Shown: positions 16,759 to 25,941, counted from the stretch's first letter. The stretch is DNA of 64,000 bases from Persephonella marina EX-H1 (GCF_000021565.1 NC_012440.1:624672-688671); one strand, 5' to 3'. Numbers and translations: made by a program. Notes: generated from the sequence alone by a model not told the origin.

Positions 16759-19602
16759 TTGGAATGGAAAGATACACTGAACCTGCCGAAAACAGCATTT
16801 CCTATGAAAGGTAATCTGCCAAATAAAGAGCCTGAGATAATCAAAAAATGGGAAGAGATAGACCTGTATAAAAGGTTAAGGGAAGAGAGGAAAGGCAAAG
16901 AGAAATATATACTTCATGATGGACCTCCTTATGCAAACGGGAATATACACCTTGGACATGCCCTAAACAAGATACTGAAGGATATACTTGTAAAGTATGA
17001 AAGTATGAAAGGGAAGGATGCCCCTTTTGTTCCAGGATGGGACTGTCACGGTCTTCCTATAGAACAGCAGGTTGAAAAGCTTTTGAAAAAGGAGAAAAAG
17101 AGAAAGGAAGATCTTTCTAAATCAGAGTTCAGAAAGCTCTGCAGGGAGTATGCCCTTAAATATGTAAATATCCAGAGGGAAGAGTTTAAAAGGTTAGGGA
17201 TAATAGGAAACTGGGAAAAACCGTACCTGACAATGAGACCGTCATACCAGGCTCAGGAGATAAGGGAGCTTGGGAAGATATTCAGAAAAGGGATAGCTTA
17301 CAGAGGAAAAAAACCAGTTTACTGGTGTATATACGACAAAACAGCCGAGGCTGAGGCTGAGGTTGAGTATAAGGAGAAGAAAGATCCGTCCATATATGTT
17401 GCCTTTGAGCTTGTTGAATCCCCTTTTGATATAAAAGAGAAGGTGTACGCTGTTATATGGACAACAACCCCGTGGACGCTCCCTGCAAACCTTGGAATTA
17501 TGGTTAATCCTGATTTTGATTATCTGTTTTTAAGATCTGAAGATAAGGTTTATATCGTTGCAAAGGATCTTCTTGAGAGCTTCAGTGAGAAAACAGGTAT
17601 TGAAGGTGAGGTTATAAAAGAGGTTAAAGGAAGGGAGCTTGAGTTTTTAGAGTACAGACATCCATTTATAGACAGGGTTTCAAAGATATACCTCTCAGAG
17701 TTTGTAGAGCTTGGAACAGGAACAGGTCTTGTTCATATGGCACCTGGACACGGTCAGGAAGACTACATCATTGGACAGAGATACGGTGTTGAGGCTTTTG
17801 CCCCTGTTGATGATGAGGGAAGGTTTACAGATGAAGCACCTGAGTTCATACAGGGCTTAAGAGTCTTTGAGGCTAATGAGAGAATTGTTGAGAAACTGAG
17901 GGAAAATGGTGTACTCCTCCACCATGAGACTGTAAAACACTCCTACCCACACTGCTGGAGATGTAAAAATCCTGTTATATTCAGGGCGACCCCACAGTGG
18001 TTTATATCAATGGATGGGATAACTGAGAAAGGAGAGACACTCAGAGGAGAGGCTTTAAAAGAGATAGAAAGGGTTAAATGGATTCCCCACTGGGGTGAAA
18101 ACAGAATAAAGTCTATGATTGAGAACAGGCCAGACTGGTGTATATCAAGGCAGAGAAGCTGGGGAGTTCCTATAGCCGTTTTCTACTGTAAGAGATGTGG
18201 AAATATTATAGATGATGAAAAGGTTTTTGAGCATATAGCAGACCTTGTTGAGAAGGATGAGTTTGGAGCTGATATCTGGTTTGAGAGAGAGGCTGAGGAG
18301 CTCCTTCCGGAAGGTTACAGATGCCCAAAATGTGATGGTGAGGAGTTTAAGAAAGAAGAGGATATACTTGATGTATGGTTTGATTCAGGTGTCTCCCATG
18401 CTTCTGTATTAAAGTCAGGTTTCTGGGATGAGTTAAAATGGCCTGCGGATATGTATCTTGAAGGGTCGGATCAACACAGGGGATGGTTCCAGTCATCACT
18501 TCTTGAAGGTGTTGCTTCCTATGGGAGAGCTCCTTATGATGCTGTTCTGACTCACGGTTTTATACTTGATGAGAAAGGAAACAAGATGTCAAAATCTCTG
18601 GGAAATGTTATTCCCCCAGAGAAGATAATAAAGATGTATGGGGCTGATATCTTAAGACTGTGGGTTGTCTCAGAGGATTACACAGAAGATATAAAGATAG
18701 GTATGAACCTTCTGAAGAGCATAGCTGATGATTATAGAAAGATAAGAAACACATTCAGGTACTTCCTCGGCAACCTTTACGATTTTGATGCTAATAAGGA
18801 CAGAGTTCCTTATGAAAATCTCCTTGAGATAGACAGATGGATGCTTTCAAAACTCCAGAGATTGATAGACAGATCCCACTCGGCTTACAGCAATTACAGA
18901 TTTCACAAGATATACCATGAGATAAAGAGATTTGTTATTGTAGATCTTTCTGCTGTATACCTTGATATTCTTAAAGATAGACTTTACGTTTATGCTCCTG
19001 ACAGCCTTGAGAGAAGATCTGCACAGACAGTTCTTTATGAGCTTCTTGATTCGCTTACAAAACTGCTTGCACCTATACTTTCCTTCACAACTGAGGAGAT
19101 ATGGGGTTATGTTAGAGAGATCAATCCATCAGTAAAGGAGAGTATCCATCTTGAGGAGATGCCTGTTGTAAATCAGGACTATATAGATCCTGAACTTGAA
19201 GAAACCTACGAGAAACTTATGAAAGTCAGGGATGATATCCTTAAAGCACTTGAAGAGGCAAGAAGGTCAGATATTATAAGACATCCTTATGAAGCTAAGG
19301 TTGTACTTTCGTTACCTGATGAATACAGATCGGTTGTTGAGAAAAGGATAGACTGGATTAAGTTTTTCTTTACAGTAAGTCAGGTTGAACTCTCAGATCA
19401 GGCTGAAGGTGATGTTATTATAGGTGGTGAGAAGGTTGAAGGTGGTAAGATAGCTGTGAAAAAAGCCTCTGGTGAGAAATGTCCAAGATGCTGGATATAC
19501 GATGAATCAGTTGGAAAGGATGGTCAGCCGGTTTGTGACAGATGTATGGAACAGTTAGAAAGGATGGAAATAAAAATATCTGATATAGAGGAGGCTAAAT
19601 GA
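16759..19602 (+). CDS. ileS: Isoleucyl-tRNA synthetase
   Basis: A 947-residue class I synthetase charging tRNA-Ile. It begins with the usual EWKDTLNLPKTAFPMK. The HIGH motif appears as HLGH (64-67), the CP1 editing domain includes WTTTPWTLPAN and GTGTGLVHMAPGHG, and KMSKS is at 609-613. A C-terminal zinc site is formed by CPRCW and CDRC near 908-930. The TTG start is supported by AGGAGG 10 bases upstream and by homologous N-termini. The HU-like gene overlaps its end by 4 bases. Confidence 0.97.
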   Translation: MEWKDTLNLPKTAFPMKGNLPNKEPEIIKKWEEIDLYKRLREERKGKEKYILHDGPPYANGNIHLGHALNKILKDILVKYESMKGKDAPFVPGWDCHGLPIEQQVEKLLKKEKKRKEDLSKSEFRKLCREYALKYVNIQREEFKRLGIIGNWEKPYLTMRPSYQAQEIRELGKIFRKGIAYRGKKPVYWCIYDKTAEAEAEVEYKEKKDPSIYVAFELVESPFDIKEKVYAVIWTTTPWTLPANLGIMVNPDFDYLFLRSEDKVYIVAKDLLESFSEKTGIEGEVIKEVKGRELEFLEYRHPFIDRVSKIYLSEFVELGTGTGLVHMAPGHGQEDYIIGQRYGVEAFAPVDDEGRFTDEAPEFIQGLRVFEANERIVEKLRENGVLLHHETVKHSYPHCWRCKNPVIFRATPQWFISMDGITEKGETLRGEALKEIERVKWIPHWGENRIKSMIENRPDWCISRQRSWGVPIAVFYCKRCGNIIDDEKVFEHIADLVEKDEFGADIWFEREAEELLPEGYRCPKCDGEEFKKEEDILDVWFDSGVSHASVLKSGFWDELKWPADMYLEGSDQHRGWFQSSLLEGVASYGRAPYDAVLTHGFILDEKGNKMSKSLGNVIPPEKIIKMYGADILRLWVVSEDYTEDIKIGMNLLKSIADDYRKIRNTFRYFLGNLYDFDANKDRVPYENLLEIDRWMLSKLQRLIDRSHSAYSNYRFHKIYHEIKRFVIVDLSAVYLDILKDRLYVYAPDSLERRSAQTVLYELLDSLTKLLAPILSFTTEEIWGYVREINPSVKESIHLEEMPVVNQDYIDPELEETYEKLMKVRDDILKALEEARRSDIIRHPYEAKVVLSLPDEYRSVVEKRIDWIKFFFTVSQVELSDQAEGDVIIGGEKVEGGKIAVKKASGEKCPRCWIYDESVGKDGQPVCDRCMEQLERMEIKISDIEEAK

Positions 19603-19886
19603 AAAAGTCAGATCTTTTAAACTATCTGATTGAAAGATTTCCTTACCTGAAGAAAAAGGATCTGCACACGATACTTAATGGAACATTTGAGGCTATGACA
19701 GATGCACTTTCAAAAGGAGACAAAGTAGAGATAAGAGGTCTTGGCTCATTCAAGGTTAAGGTGAAGAAGAGCAGAAAAGCAAGAAATCCTAAAACGGGTG
19801 TTGTGGTTGAGGTTCCTGAGAAAAGGGTCGTTCATTTTAAGATGGGTAAAGTTCTTAAGAAAAAACTTTTCTCCAGACCGGTTTAA
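19599..19886 (+). CDS. HU/IHF-family DNA-bending protein
   Basis: A 95-residue histone-like protein. The N-terminal helix KSDLLNYLIERFP is followed by the DNA-binding arm region GDKVEIRGLGSFKVKVKKSRKARNPKTG, with the conserved Pro at the arm tip. The style is nearer to IHF-beta than to HU. It overlaps ileS (ATGA), so it is translated with it, and ends at a bidirectional terminator. Confidence 0.93.
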   Translation: MKKSDLLNYLIERFPYLKKKDLHTILNGTFEAMTDALSKGDKVEIRGLGSFKVKVKKSRKARNPKTGVVVEVPEKRVVHFKMGKVLKKKLFSRPV

Positions 19887-19910
19887 AAGGGGGCTCAATA
19901 GCCCTCTTTT
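19885..19910. terminator. Bidirectional terminator between HU-like gene and gmhB
   Basis: An 11-bp stem, AAAAGGGGGCT (19885-19895) with AGCCCTCTTTT (19900-19910), has one G-T pair and a CAAT loop, with A-run and T-run at the ends so it can serve both strands. It overlaps the stop codon regions of both convergent genes. Confidence 0.8.
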
Positions 19911-20455
19911 AGTATAAAGTTTTCTACAACATCCAGTATGTTCTCACCAACAAAATCAGCCTCTGTATTATCAATATACTTCAGGCCCTGTCCCGTTTTA
20001 ACAAGAGCAGCTTTTATCCCTTCTTTATGAGCGGCCTTAATATCGTTCTCCTTGTCACCTATGAGGAATGATCTTGAAGGATCAATACTGAATTCTTCTA
20101 TTCCCTGTTTTATCATACCACTTTCAGGTTTTCTGCAGTCACATACCATTCTTAGTTCAGGTACAACTCCATCTGGATGGTGGGGACAGTAATAAACCTT
20201 ATCAATCTTTATACCGTTTTTACTGAAAATATCAAGCATATACTCTGTTAATTTTAGGAAATCTTCCTCAGTATAATAGCCTACAGCTATTCCTGACTGG
20301 TTTGTAACGATTAAAAGTTTAAATCCAGCATCCTGAAGTTTTTTTAAAGCTGGGAAGACCTCAGGGTATATCCTGAAATCCTCAATCCTGTGAACAAAAC
20401 CGTAATCCTCATTTATAACGCCATCCCTGTCTAAGAAAACAGCCTTATTTTTCAT
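19895..20455 (-). CDS. gmhB: D-glycero-D-manno-heptose-1,7-bisphosphate 7-phosphatase
   Basis: A 186-residue HAD-family phosphatase. The nucleophile motif is FLDRDGVINEDYG (Asp9, Asp11), then VTNQSGIAVGYYTEEDF, the zinc-binding loop CPHHPDG...CDCRKP, and motif IV GDKENDIKAA. GmhB removes the 7-phosphate in ADP-heptose synthesis for LPS inner core, consistent with the Gram-negative envelope. It starts directly after the stop of the upstream gene (20456). Related histidinol-phosphatases share the fold, but the zinc loop and lack of a dehydratase domain favour GmhB. Confidence 0.92.
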   Translation of the reverse strand: MKNKAVFLDRDGVINEDYGFVHRIEDFRIYPEVFPALKKLQDAGFKLLIVTNQSGIAVGYYTEEDFLKLTEYMLDIFSKNGIKIDKVYYCPHHPDGVVPELRMVCDCRKPESGMIKQGIEEFSIDPSRSFLIGDKENDIKAAHKEGIKAALVKTGQGLKYIDNTEADFVGENILDVVENFILKEGY

Positions 20456-20941
20456 TTACAACCCCAGTAGAAATGCTACATCTTCAGGTGTTTTCCCTTC
20501 TAATATGTAGTAAAAAGCCTGAAGACCTTTCTGGTCTATTGATATATAAAGGGCTTTATCCCCTGATTGGAATGGAACAACAAGGACCGGAACCCTCCAT
20601 GTCTGTATAAACCTCTTCCATTCAGGCCTGAAATCGGCCATAAGAAGCTGTGCTTCCCTTCTTTTTCCTATTATAAAATTAACCACTGCGAACATATACT
20701 TTGCTTCAGGTATTTTTGATGCAGCTTTTGCAAGCTCTCTTCTTGATCCCTTTATATCCCCATCTATGTATTTGTTAAACCCTTCTATAAACGCCTTTTC
20801 CTCCTCAGGAAGTTCAAGATAAAACTCAAAAGGGATCTCTATATATGTTTCTATATTATCAAACTCAAATAAAGGTGCCACCTGGGTTTTAAACTTATCT
20901 GGATGCCTTTTGTATATAAGTATTGAAGGTTCTTTTTTCAT
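20456..20941 (-). CDS. Conserved-looking hypothetical protein upstream of gmhB
   Basis: A 161-residue soluble protein I do not recognise. No signal peptide or membrane segment is seen. The middle third (about 60-120) is helical and resembles a single TPR-like hairpin (RRELAKAASKIPEAKYMFAV); the C-terminus YISIDQKGLQAFYYILEGKTPEDVAFLLGL could be a strand-helix cap. It directly abuts gmhB, so the two are cotranscribed. No function is proposed. Confidence 0.65.
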   Translation of the reverse strand: MKKEPSILIYKRHPDKFKTQVAPLFEFDNIETYIEIPFEFYLELPEEEKAFIEGFNKYIDGDIKGSRRELAKAASKIPEAKYMFAVVNFIIGKRREAQLLMADFRPEWKRFIQTWRVPVLVVPFQSGDKALYISIDQKGLQAFYYILEGKTPEDVAFLLGL

Positions 20942-20991
20942 CAGATCCTCTCAGATTTTTTGAGAAAATTATAATACAGAGGTTTTTTTTA

Positions 20992-21153
20992 TCAGTGATT
21001 TATGTCATCATTTTTATCTTTCTGGTAGTACTTCCTGTCTCTCTCATCAACAACTGTGTTGTTCTTTGACCAGTATACCATGAGGCCTACTATCACAATA
21101 ACAGCCAGTAAAAATATAACTACAGTAAAGATAAGCTCAACCGTTTCGTTCAT
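20992..21153 (-). CDS. Small single-span membrane protein (53 residues)
   Basis: A short gene starting ATG 21153 with GGAG 6 bases upstream. The protein has one membrane helix (about residues 7-27: LIFTVVIFLLAVIVIVGLMVYW) trimmed here to its core VVIFLLAVIVIVGLMV, and a charged C-terminal tail with DERDRKYYQKDK. It resembles small accessory subunits of respiratory complexes in layout only; no family assigned. It is followed by the gene at 20941 after about 50 bases. Confidence 0.55.
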   Translation of the reverse strand: MNETVELIFTVVIFLLAVIVIVGLMVYWSKNNTVVDERDRKYYQKDKNDDINH

Positions 21154-21196
21154 CACCTTCTCCGAATGCTGATTTTCCTCATTTTAATTTAGCAGG

Positions 21197-21202
21197 TATA
21201 AT
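21197..21202 (+). promoter_or_regulatory. Possible -10 box for ftrB
   Basis: TATAAT 55 bases before the ftrB start codon; TTTTCC lies 18 bases upstream as a poor -35. The leader then contains an A-rich stretch and GGAGG just before the ATG. Confidence 0.3.
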
Positions 21203-21256
21203 ATTACCTTATCAGTATAAAAAAATAAATATATCTTTAAAATATGGAGGAAATAA

Positions 21257-21742
21257 ATGAAAGATGTTAAGCCTGAAATATTGGAAAAAATGAAAAAGTT
21301 TGCAGAGAACTTCTCAAAAAAATCCGGAACTGTAGTTAATCCTAATAAAGAAGCTGCAGAGGCAGTTATTAGCGGTCTTGCCTCACACGTTGAGGAACTT
21401 GGAAAACCATTATGTCCATGTAACTTCTACCCTGATAAACAGGAAGAAGTTAAAAGGAGAAGATGGATATGTGCCTGTGACGAGATGCAGGTATTAAAAT
21501 ACTGCCACTGTCTTCTCTTTACCACGGAGGAAGGACTCCCAATAACGGAGTATCTGCCAGAGTGGCATGAAGGAAGACAGATTTATGGACTTGTGAAAGA
21601 TCCAACACCTGATAAAGGAAGAGCCCTTGGAAAGGTTGATAAGATAATAAACCTGCTTAAAGATTATGTTAAGGAACATAATCTTGATATACCAGAAGAA
21701 GAAATCGTGGAATGGGCCCAAAAGGTTGCAAGGAAAAAATGA
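21257..21742 (+). CDS. ftrB: Ferredoxin:thioredoxin reductase catalytic subunit
   Basis: A 161-residue protein with the six-Cys signature of FTR in exact spacing: CPC (53-55), 16 residues, CAC (72-74), 8 residues, CHC (83-85). These Cys hold a [4Fe-4S] cluster and the redox-active disulfide that passes ferredoxin electrons to thioredoxin. The middle motif is CAC instead of the common CPC. A C-terminal extension of about 75 residues follows. A GGAGG site supports the ATG. The following membrane-protein gene overlaps it by 4 bases. Confidence 0.9.
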   Translation: MKDVKPEILEKMKKFAENFSKKSGTVVNPNKEAAEAVISGLASHVEELGKPLCPCNFYPDKQEEVKRRRWICACDEMQVLKYCHCLLFTTEEGLPITEYLPEWHEGRQIYGLVKDPTPDKGRALGKVDKIINLLKDYVKEHNLDIPEEEIVEWAQKVARKK

Positions 21743-21981
21743 TGAGATTTGTTTTAGGATTTTTCTTTCTAATAATAGGTATTCTTGGGATAATACTTCC
21801 TGTTATTCCGGGGGTACCTTTCCTTGTTCTGTCAGGTTTCCTATTAGGTATCATATCTGACAGGACGGTTGTAAAAACGCTGAAAAAATTCAAGGTTAAA
21901 GACGGTAAAAACAGACTGTGGGACAGGGTTATAAATTACGTTATTATCAGGTATATACACAGAAAAAAAGCTGTTAACTGA
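21739..21981 (+). CDS. DUF454-like small membrane protein
   Basis: An 80-residue protein with two hydrophobic helices separated by a PGVPF turn (GIILPVIPGVPFLVLSGF), the pattern of the DUF454/YbaN family of inner-membrane proteins of unknown function. ATG 21739 or ATG 21742 could be the start; AAGGA lies 5-8 bases upstream. It is coupled to ftrB by overlap and its end overlaps the convergent hydA by 8 bases. Confidence 0.7.
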   Translation: MMRFVLGFFFLIIGILGIILPVIPGVPFLVLSGFLLGIISDRTVVKTLKKFKVKDGKNRLWDRVINYVIIRYIHRKKAVN

Positions 21982-23260
21982 TCTTTTTCCCTCTTATCTC
22001 TCCGATCTTCAGAAAATGTGTAGCACAGGAGATACAGGGATCAAAGTTTCTTATAACTTTTTCTCCAGTTTTTAGGATCTCCTCAATATTTTCCCTGTTC
22101 ATAATCATATTTCTAACAGATACCTCCATAATATCCTGGTTCTGTGAGGTGGGAGGTACTATATCCGCCTTTTTTATTTTTCCTTCACTGTCAAAGCTGT
22201 ACTTGTGCCATAGTATTCCCCTTGGTGCTTCGGATACACCGTAACCTGTCCCCTCTTTAACTGTGTAATCGGCATTTTTCAGGCTCTCTTTTCTGTAGTC
22301 TTTTATCAGATCTATTGATCTTTCAAGTGAATGGATGATCTCAACCATTCTAATAAGTATTGTTTTAAAACTGTTTTTGATCGGTGGATAAAGATCTATA
22401 TCTTTTGAAGATTTTAATGCCATATATGAAAGTTTTTCATAGCTGTTGTTGAATCTTGATATAGGTCCAACTATGTATAAATCCCTTCCGTAAAGCTTTG
22501 CTCTTTTTGCTGTTGAGTGATCAACCTGATACTCTTTTATTACATTATCAAACTCCTCTTTTGTTAATCTAAGGCCTTTGTTTGATACTATATCCCCTTT
22601 GAGTATAGGGTACTCTTCTTCCTCAAGTGAGAGAAAATGTATATCAGGAATCTCATTATCCGGAAAGTTGAACTCAGAGAATCTTTTTAAAGCGTATACA
22701 GAAAGATCAAGTGCCTTCTCGAGAAGAGGAATGATACTTTTAAGGCTATCATCGTCTGCAAATTTGGTAAATCCTCCAACTGAGATAGATACAGGATGGG
22801 AGACTCTTCCTCCTATTTTCTGTATAATTTCGCTTCCGGCATTTTTTATTATTGTTCCTATTTTAAGGAATTCAGGGCTGTCCTTTCCAACCTCAAATAC
22901 GGATCCTTTATTAAGAAAATCAGGAAGATGGAGAAAGAAAACATGTACAGCGTGACTCTGTATCCATTCACCGAAGTAGTAAAGTCTTCTCAGTTTCTCA
23001 ATCTCACTGGAAACCTTTAAACCAAAAGCGTCCTCAATTGCCTGAACACCGCTTATCTGGTATGCTACAGGGCATATACCGCAGATACGGGATGTTACAT
23101 CTATAATCCTGTAGTACTCTTTACCTTTTAGTATTCCCTCTATAAATCTTGGAGGTTCAAATATGTTCAGTTTCACATCTTTAAGCGTTCCATTCTCATA
23201 AAAAAGAGATATAGATCCTTCTCCCTCTACTCTTGTTAAAAGATTTTCAATCTTTTTCAT
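21974..23260 (-). CDS. hydA: Group 3 [NiFe]-hydrogenase large (alpha) subunit
   Basis: A 428-residue catalytic subunit. Ni-Fe ligands lie in RICGIC near 58-64 and DPCISCATH near the C-terminus; the short tail after the His (FLKIGEIRGKK) would be removed by a maturation endopeptidase after Ni insertion. GVSEAPRG is also typical. The length equals the Pyrococcus sulfhydrogenase alpha subunit. With HydB, G and D it forms a cytoplasmic group 3b hydrogenase that couples H2 with NAD(P)H and can reduce sulfur in some species. The ATGA overlap with hydD indicates coupling. Confidence 0.92.
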   Translation of the reverse strand: MKKIENLLTRVEGEGSISLFYENGTLKDVKLNIFEPPRFIEGILKGKEYYRIIDVTSRICGICPVAYQISGVQAIEDAFGLKVSSEIEKLRRLYYFGEWIQSHAVHVFFLHLPDFLNKGSVFEVGKDSPEFLKIGTIIKNAGSEIIQKIGGRVSHPVSISVGGFTKFADDDSLKSIIPLLEKALDLSVYALKRFSEFNFPDNEIPDIHFLSLEEEEYPILKGDIVSNKGLRLTKEEFDNVIKEYQVDHSTAKRAKLYGRDLYIVGPISRFNNSYEKLSYMALKSSKDIDLYPPIKNSFKTILIRMVEIIHSLERSIDLIKDYRKESLKNADYTVKEGTGYGVSEAPRGILWHKYSFDSEGKIKKADIVPPTSQNQDIMEVSVRNMIMNRENIEEILKTGEKVIRNFDPCISCATHFLKIGEIRGKKIS

Positions 23261-24006
23261 ATCTTTTCCCTTATGTAAGGATGGTAAGCATTAAACCCCA
23301 TAAGGATGGACTCGTAGAACTCCTTCTGATCTAAACTGAGGAACTGAAATACCTCCTTTAATGTCTCAATCTGAGGATTTTTAACAGGACCAAAGCATCC
23401 GTAACATCCCCTGTTGTAGGAAGGACATACAGCTCCACATCCTGCAGATGTTATACTTCCAAGGCAGGGTTTTCCAAAAATTATCACACATGGGTTTCCC
23501 TTTCTCTTACACTCCATACATACAGGGTACTCAGGGTTATAGGGTTTCTTGCCGAGGATCACAGAGTATATTACCTCAAGGAGGGCTTCTTTATTTATGG
23601 GGCATCCTCTTATCTCAAAATCAACGTCTATATAATCTGAAACAGGTCTTGATCTCTCAAGAGATTTTATCATCTCAGGTTTTGGGTAAACAGAACAGAC
23701 TATATCTTTGTAATCTGAGAAGTTCCTTACAGACTGAATCCCCCCTGATGATGAACAGGCGCCAATGGTTACAACATACTCTGATACATCCCTTATCTTT
23801 TTAACCTTTTCCTCCTGCTCAGGTGTGGATACAGATCCCTCAATGAATGATATATCAAACCTTTCAAACTCATTTCTGTCCTGACCTTCAATGAAGTACT
23901 TTATCCTTACCTTTTCCTCAAGATGTGAGAGCATCTCTGAAATATCAAAAAATGAGATCTGACAGCCGTCACAGGAAGCAAACTTAAATATCCCTACCTC
24001 AATCAT
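23257..24006 (-). CDS. hydD: Group 3 hydrogenase small (delta) subunit
   Basis: A 249-residue subunit resembling complex I NuoB-type and hydrogenase small subunits. Proximal cluster ligands lie in CDGCQISFFD, GACSSSGG and RGCPINKEALL. A C-terminal Cys-rich segment (CMECKRKGNPC, CLGSITSAGCGAVCPSYNRGCYGCFGP) can bind two more clusters. It carries electrons from HydA to the flavin subunit. No Tat signal, as expected of a cytoplasmic enzyme. Overlaps both neighbours by 4 bases. Confidence 0.9.
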   Translation of the reverse strand: MIEVGIFKFASCDGCQISFFDISEMLSHLEEKVRIKYFIEGQDRNEFERFDISFIEGSVSTPEQEEKVKKIRDVSEYVVTIGACSSSGGIQSVRNFSDYKDIVCSVYPKPEMIKSLERSRPVSDYIDVDFEIRGCPINKEALLEVIYSVILGKKPYNPEYPVCMECKRKGNPCVIIFGKPCLGSITSAGCGAVCPSYNRGCYGCFGPVKNPQIETLKEVFQFLSLDQKEFYESILMGFNAYHPYIREKI

Positions 24007-24812
24007 ACCTCTTTCCTTTCAAAGAATTCCTTTATCTGTGAGTATCTGAATATTGGACCATCTTTACATACAAAGTATGGTCCAAACATACAGTGCCCAC
24101 ATGTTCCAACGGAGCATTTCATATGTCTTTCCATAGATACAAAGATATTCTCAGTTGATACCCCTTTTTTGCAAAGCTCAATAACTGAGAATTTAACCAT
24201 TGGGTCAGGTCCACACATAAAAACAACAGCATCCTTATCTATATCTGATTTTTTTATTAGCTCTGTTATAAGTCCAACATCTCCCTTCCATCTTTTATCT
24301 GGATGATCTATAGTTATTTTAAAATCTATCTGTGATGACCATTTTTCATAGTTATACCTGTAAAGGAGAGAGTCGTAACTTTTTGATCCGTAAAGGGACA
24401 GTATACCTCTGAATCTATCCTTCTGTTTTATAGCCTCTTCCATAATCCATTTTATGGCAGCGAGTCCAAGACCTCCTGAGATAAGAACAAGCTGTTTTCC
24501 TTCTGCCTCATCGAGATCCCAGCTATTTCCGTAAGGTCCTCTTATGTATACCTTATCACCTGCTTTGAGTTTCACGATATGTCCTGTTACATCACCGGCT
24601 GATCTCACTGTATGTTCTATTATTCCTTCTGATCTTCCTGCGATAGTTATAGGGGCTTCACCTAAACCGAATATATAGATCATATTGTACTGTCCGGGAG
24701 AGTAGTTTCTGTATGAAAGTATTCGCAGGGTGACGGTGTCTTCAGTCTCTTTAACAGTTTCAATGACTTCCATCTCAGTTAGACTGTAAGGATTGTCTAC
24801 CTTAAACATCAT
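24003..24812 (-). CDS. hydG: Group 3 hydrogenase NAD(P)/FAD (gamma) subunit
   Basis: A 269-residue FNR-like diaphorase subunit. FAD-binding SPGQYNMIYIFG and VRSAGDVTG are followed by the nucleotide motif LVLISGGLGLAAIKW and FMCGPDPMVK. A C-terminal [2Fe-2S] motif is CSVGTCGHC...FVC. It exchanges electrons between NAD(P)H and the Fe-S chain. ATG 24812 or 24809; both overlap the hydB stop. Dihydroorotate dehydrogenase electron-transfer subunits are similar, but the operon settles the role. Confidence 0.9.
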   Translation of the reverse strand: MMFKVDNPYSLTEMEVIETVKETEDTVTLRILSYRNYSPGQYNMIYIFGLGEAPITIAGRSEGIIEHTVRSAGDVTGHIVKLKAGDKVYIRGPYGNSWDLDEAEGKQLVLISGGLGLAAIKWIMEEAIKQKDRFRGILSLYGSKSYDSLLYRYNYEKWSSQIDFKITIDHPDKRWKGDVGLITELIKKSDIDKDAVVFMCGPDPMVKFSVIELCKKGVSTENIFVSMERHMKCSVGTCGHCMFGPYFVCKDGPIFRYSQIKEFFERKEV

Positions 24813-25893
24813 TTTCTCTCAAAAGGTTTATCTCGTTTCTTATATCTATTCCTGAAGGACACCATGTTATACACCTTCCACATCCAACACAGCCAAACGT
24901 CCCAAACTGATCTGTCCAGTAGGCGAATTTATGCATAAGCCACTGTCTGTATCTTGATGCTACACTTCCCCTCACATTGAATCTGTGTACTGTTGCAAAT
25001 GATGGATTGAAACATGAATCCCAGACAGCTTTTCTTGTTGAGCTCATTGATACAAGGTCATTTTCTTCAACTATATCAAAACAGAAACATGTAGGACAGA
25101 CCTGTGTACATGATGTACAGGCAAGGCAAGTTTTGTTAAATTTATCCCAGAAATCTGAGTCAATCTTGGTGTAAAGTATATCAGGGAGACCGTCTGTATC
25201 TATCCTGTTTTTAATCTTTTCCTCTGTTGATCTTATGATCCTTTCCTTCTCTTTCAGATCCTTATCTTCAGCTTTTCTGTGGGGAATATTTTTCATCAGG
25301 TCCATACCCTTTTCAGATCCAACATTAACGAGGAAATGATCTTTAAGTTCCGTAATTGATATATCAAAATTTTTTTCTGGAAAAGGTCTGTATCCAAAAG
25401 ATGTACAGAAGCAGGTATCAACGGGATTTATACATGTGTATGAAAGTACAAAGATATTTTCTCTGATGCTTCTGTAATAGATATCAGGATGGTCATTTTT
25501 ATTTATGAAAACATCATCAAGTATTGATAGGGCATTGAGATCACAGGGAGGAACACCAAAAAATGCGTATCTTTTTTCGGATTTTTCGTATATAAACTCC
25601 AGCTTTCCATTCTTCTTTTTAACTGTAAGGATATCAAACTCAGGGGGGTGTAAAAAGTTTTTTAAAGAGTTAACAGGTTTTGATATTGAGAAGAAGTAGC
25701 TGGAATCATCAATTCTATAATATCTTGAGTTCTGTACATCCTTTTTACCTGAAGCTATCTGATCAAATCTATCAACCTGACTGTAGGTTACTATACCGTC
25801 TTTATAAACCGGGGCTATAAGATCATAATTATCCTTTAAAATCAGGAATATATCTTTTAAAGACTCCTTGCTTATAAGCAGGTTTACATCCAT
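24802..25893 (-). CDS. hydB: Group 3 hydrogenase Fe-S (beta) subunit
   Basis: A 363-residue subunit related to anaerobic sulfite reductase A and HydB of sulfhydrogenases. Two [4Fe-4S] motifs are visible near the C-terminus: CLACTSCTQVCPTC and CVGCGRCITWCP. The N-terminal half includes FFGVPPCDLNALSILDDVF and FVLSYTCINPVDTCFC. It is the first gene of the hydBGDA operon; GGGGG lies 5 bases before the ATG. Confidence 0.9.
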   Translation of the reverse strand: MDVNLLISKESLKDIFLILKDNYDLIAPVYKDGIVTYSQVDRFDQIASGKKDVQNSRYYRIDDSSYFFSISKPVNSLKNFLHPPEFDILTVKKKNGKLEFIYEKSEKRYAFFGVPPCDLNALSILDDVFINKNDHPDIYYRSIRENIFVLSYTCINPVDTCFCTSFGYRPFPEKNFDISITELKDHFLVNVGSEKGMDLMKNIPHRKAEDKDLKEKERIIRSTEEKIKNRIDTDGLPDILYTKIDSDFWDKFNKTCLACTSCTQVCPTCFCFDIVEENDLVSMSSTRKAVWDSCFNPSFATVHRFNVRGSVASRYRQWLMHKFAYWTDQFGTFGCVGCGRCITWCPSGIDIRNEINLLRENDV

Positions 25894-25912
25894 AAATTCC
25901 CCCTTATATTTA

Positions 25913-25941
25913 AAGTTAAGGAGGGATACTCAAAAAGTCAA
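25913..25941 (-). promoter_or_regulatory. Putative promoter of hydBGDA
   Basis: On the minus strand, TTGACT (25941-25936) and TAACTT (25918-25913) are spaced by 17 bases; the -10 is weak. The leader would be about 12 bases. Its -35 is only 5 bases from the -35 of the opposite promoter. Confidence 0.4.

Noticed and set aside
23448-23804. Plus-strand open frame of 118 codons opposite hydD
   Set aside because: It is the complement of a Cys-rich hydrogenase subunit and shows no recognisable domain or ribosome site.
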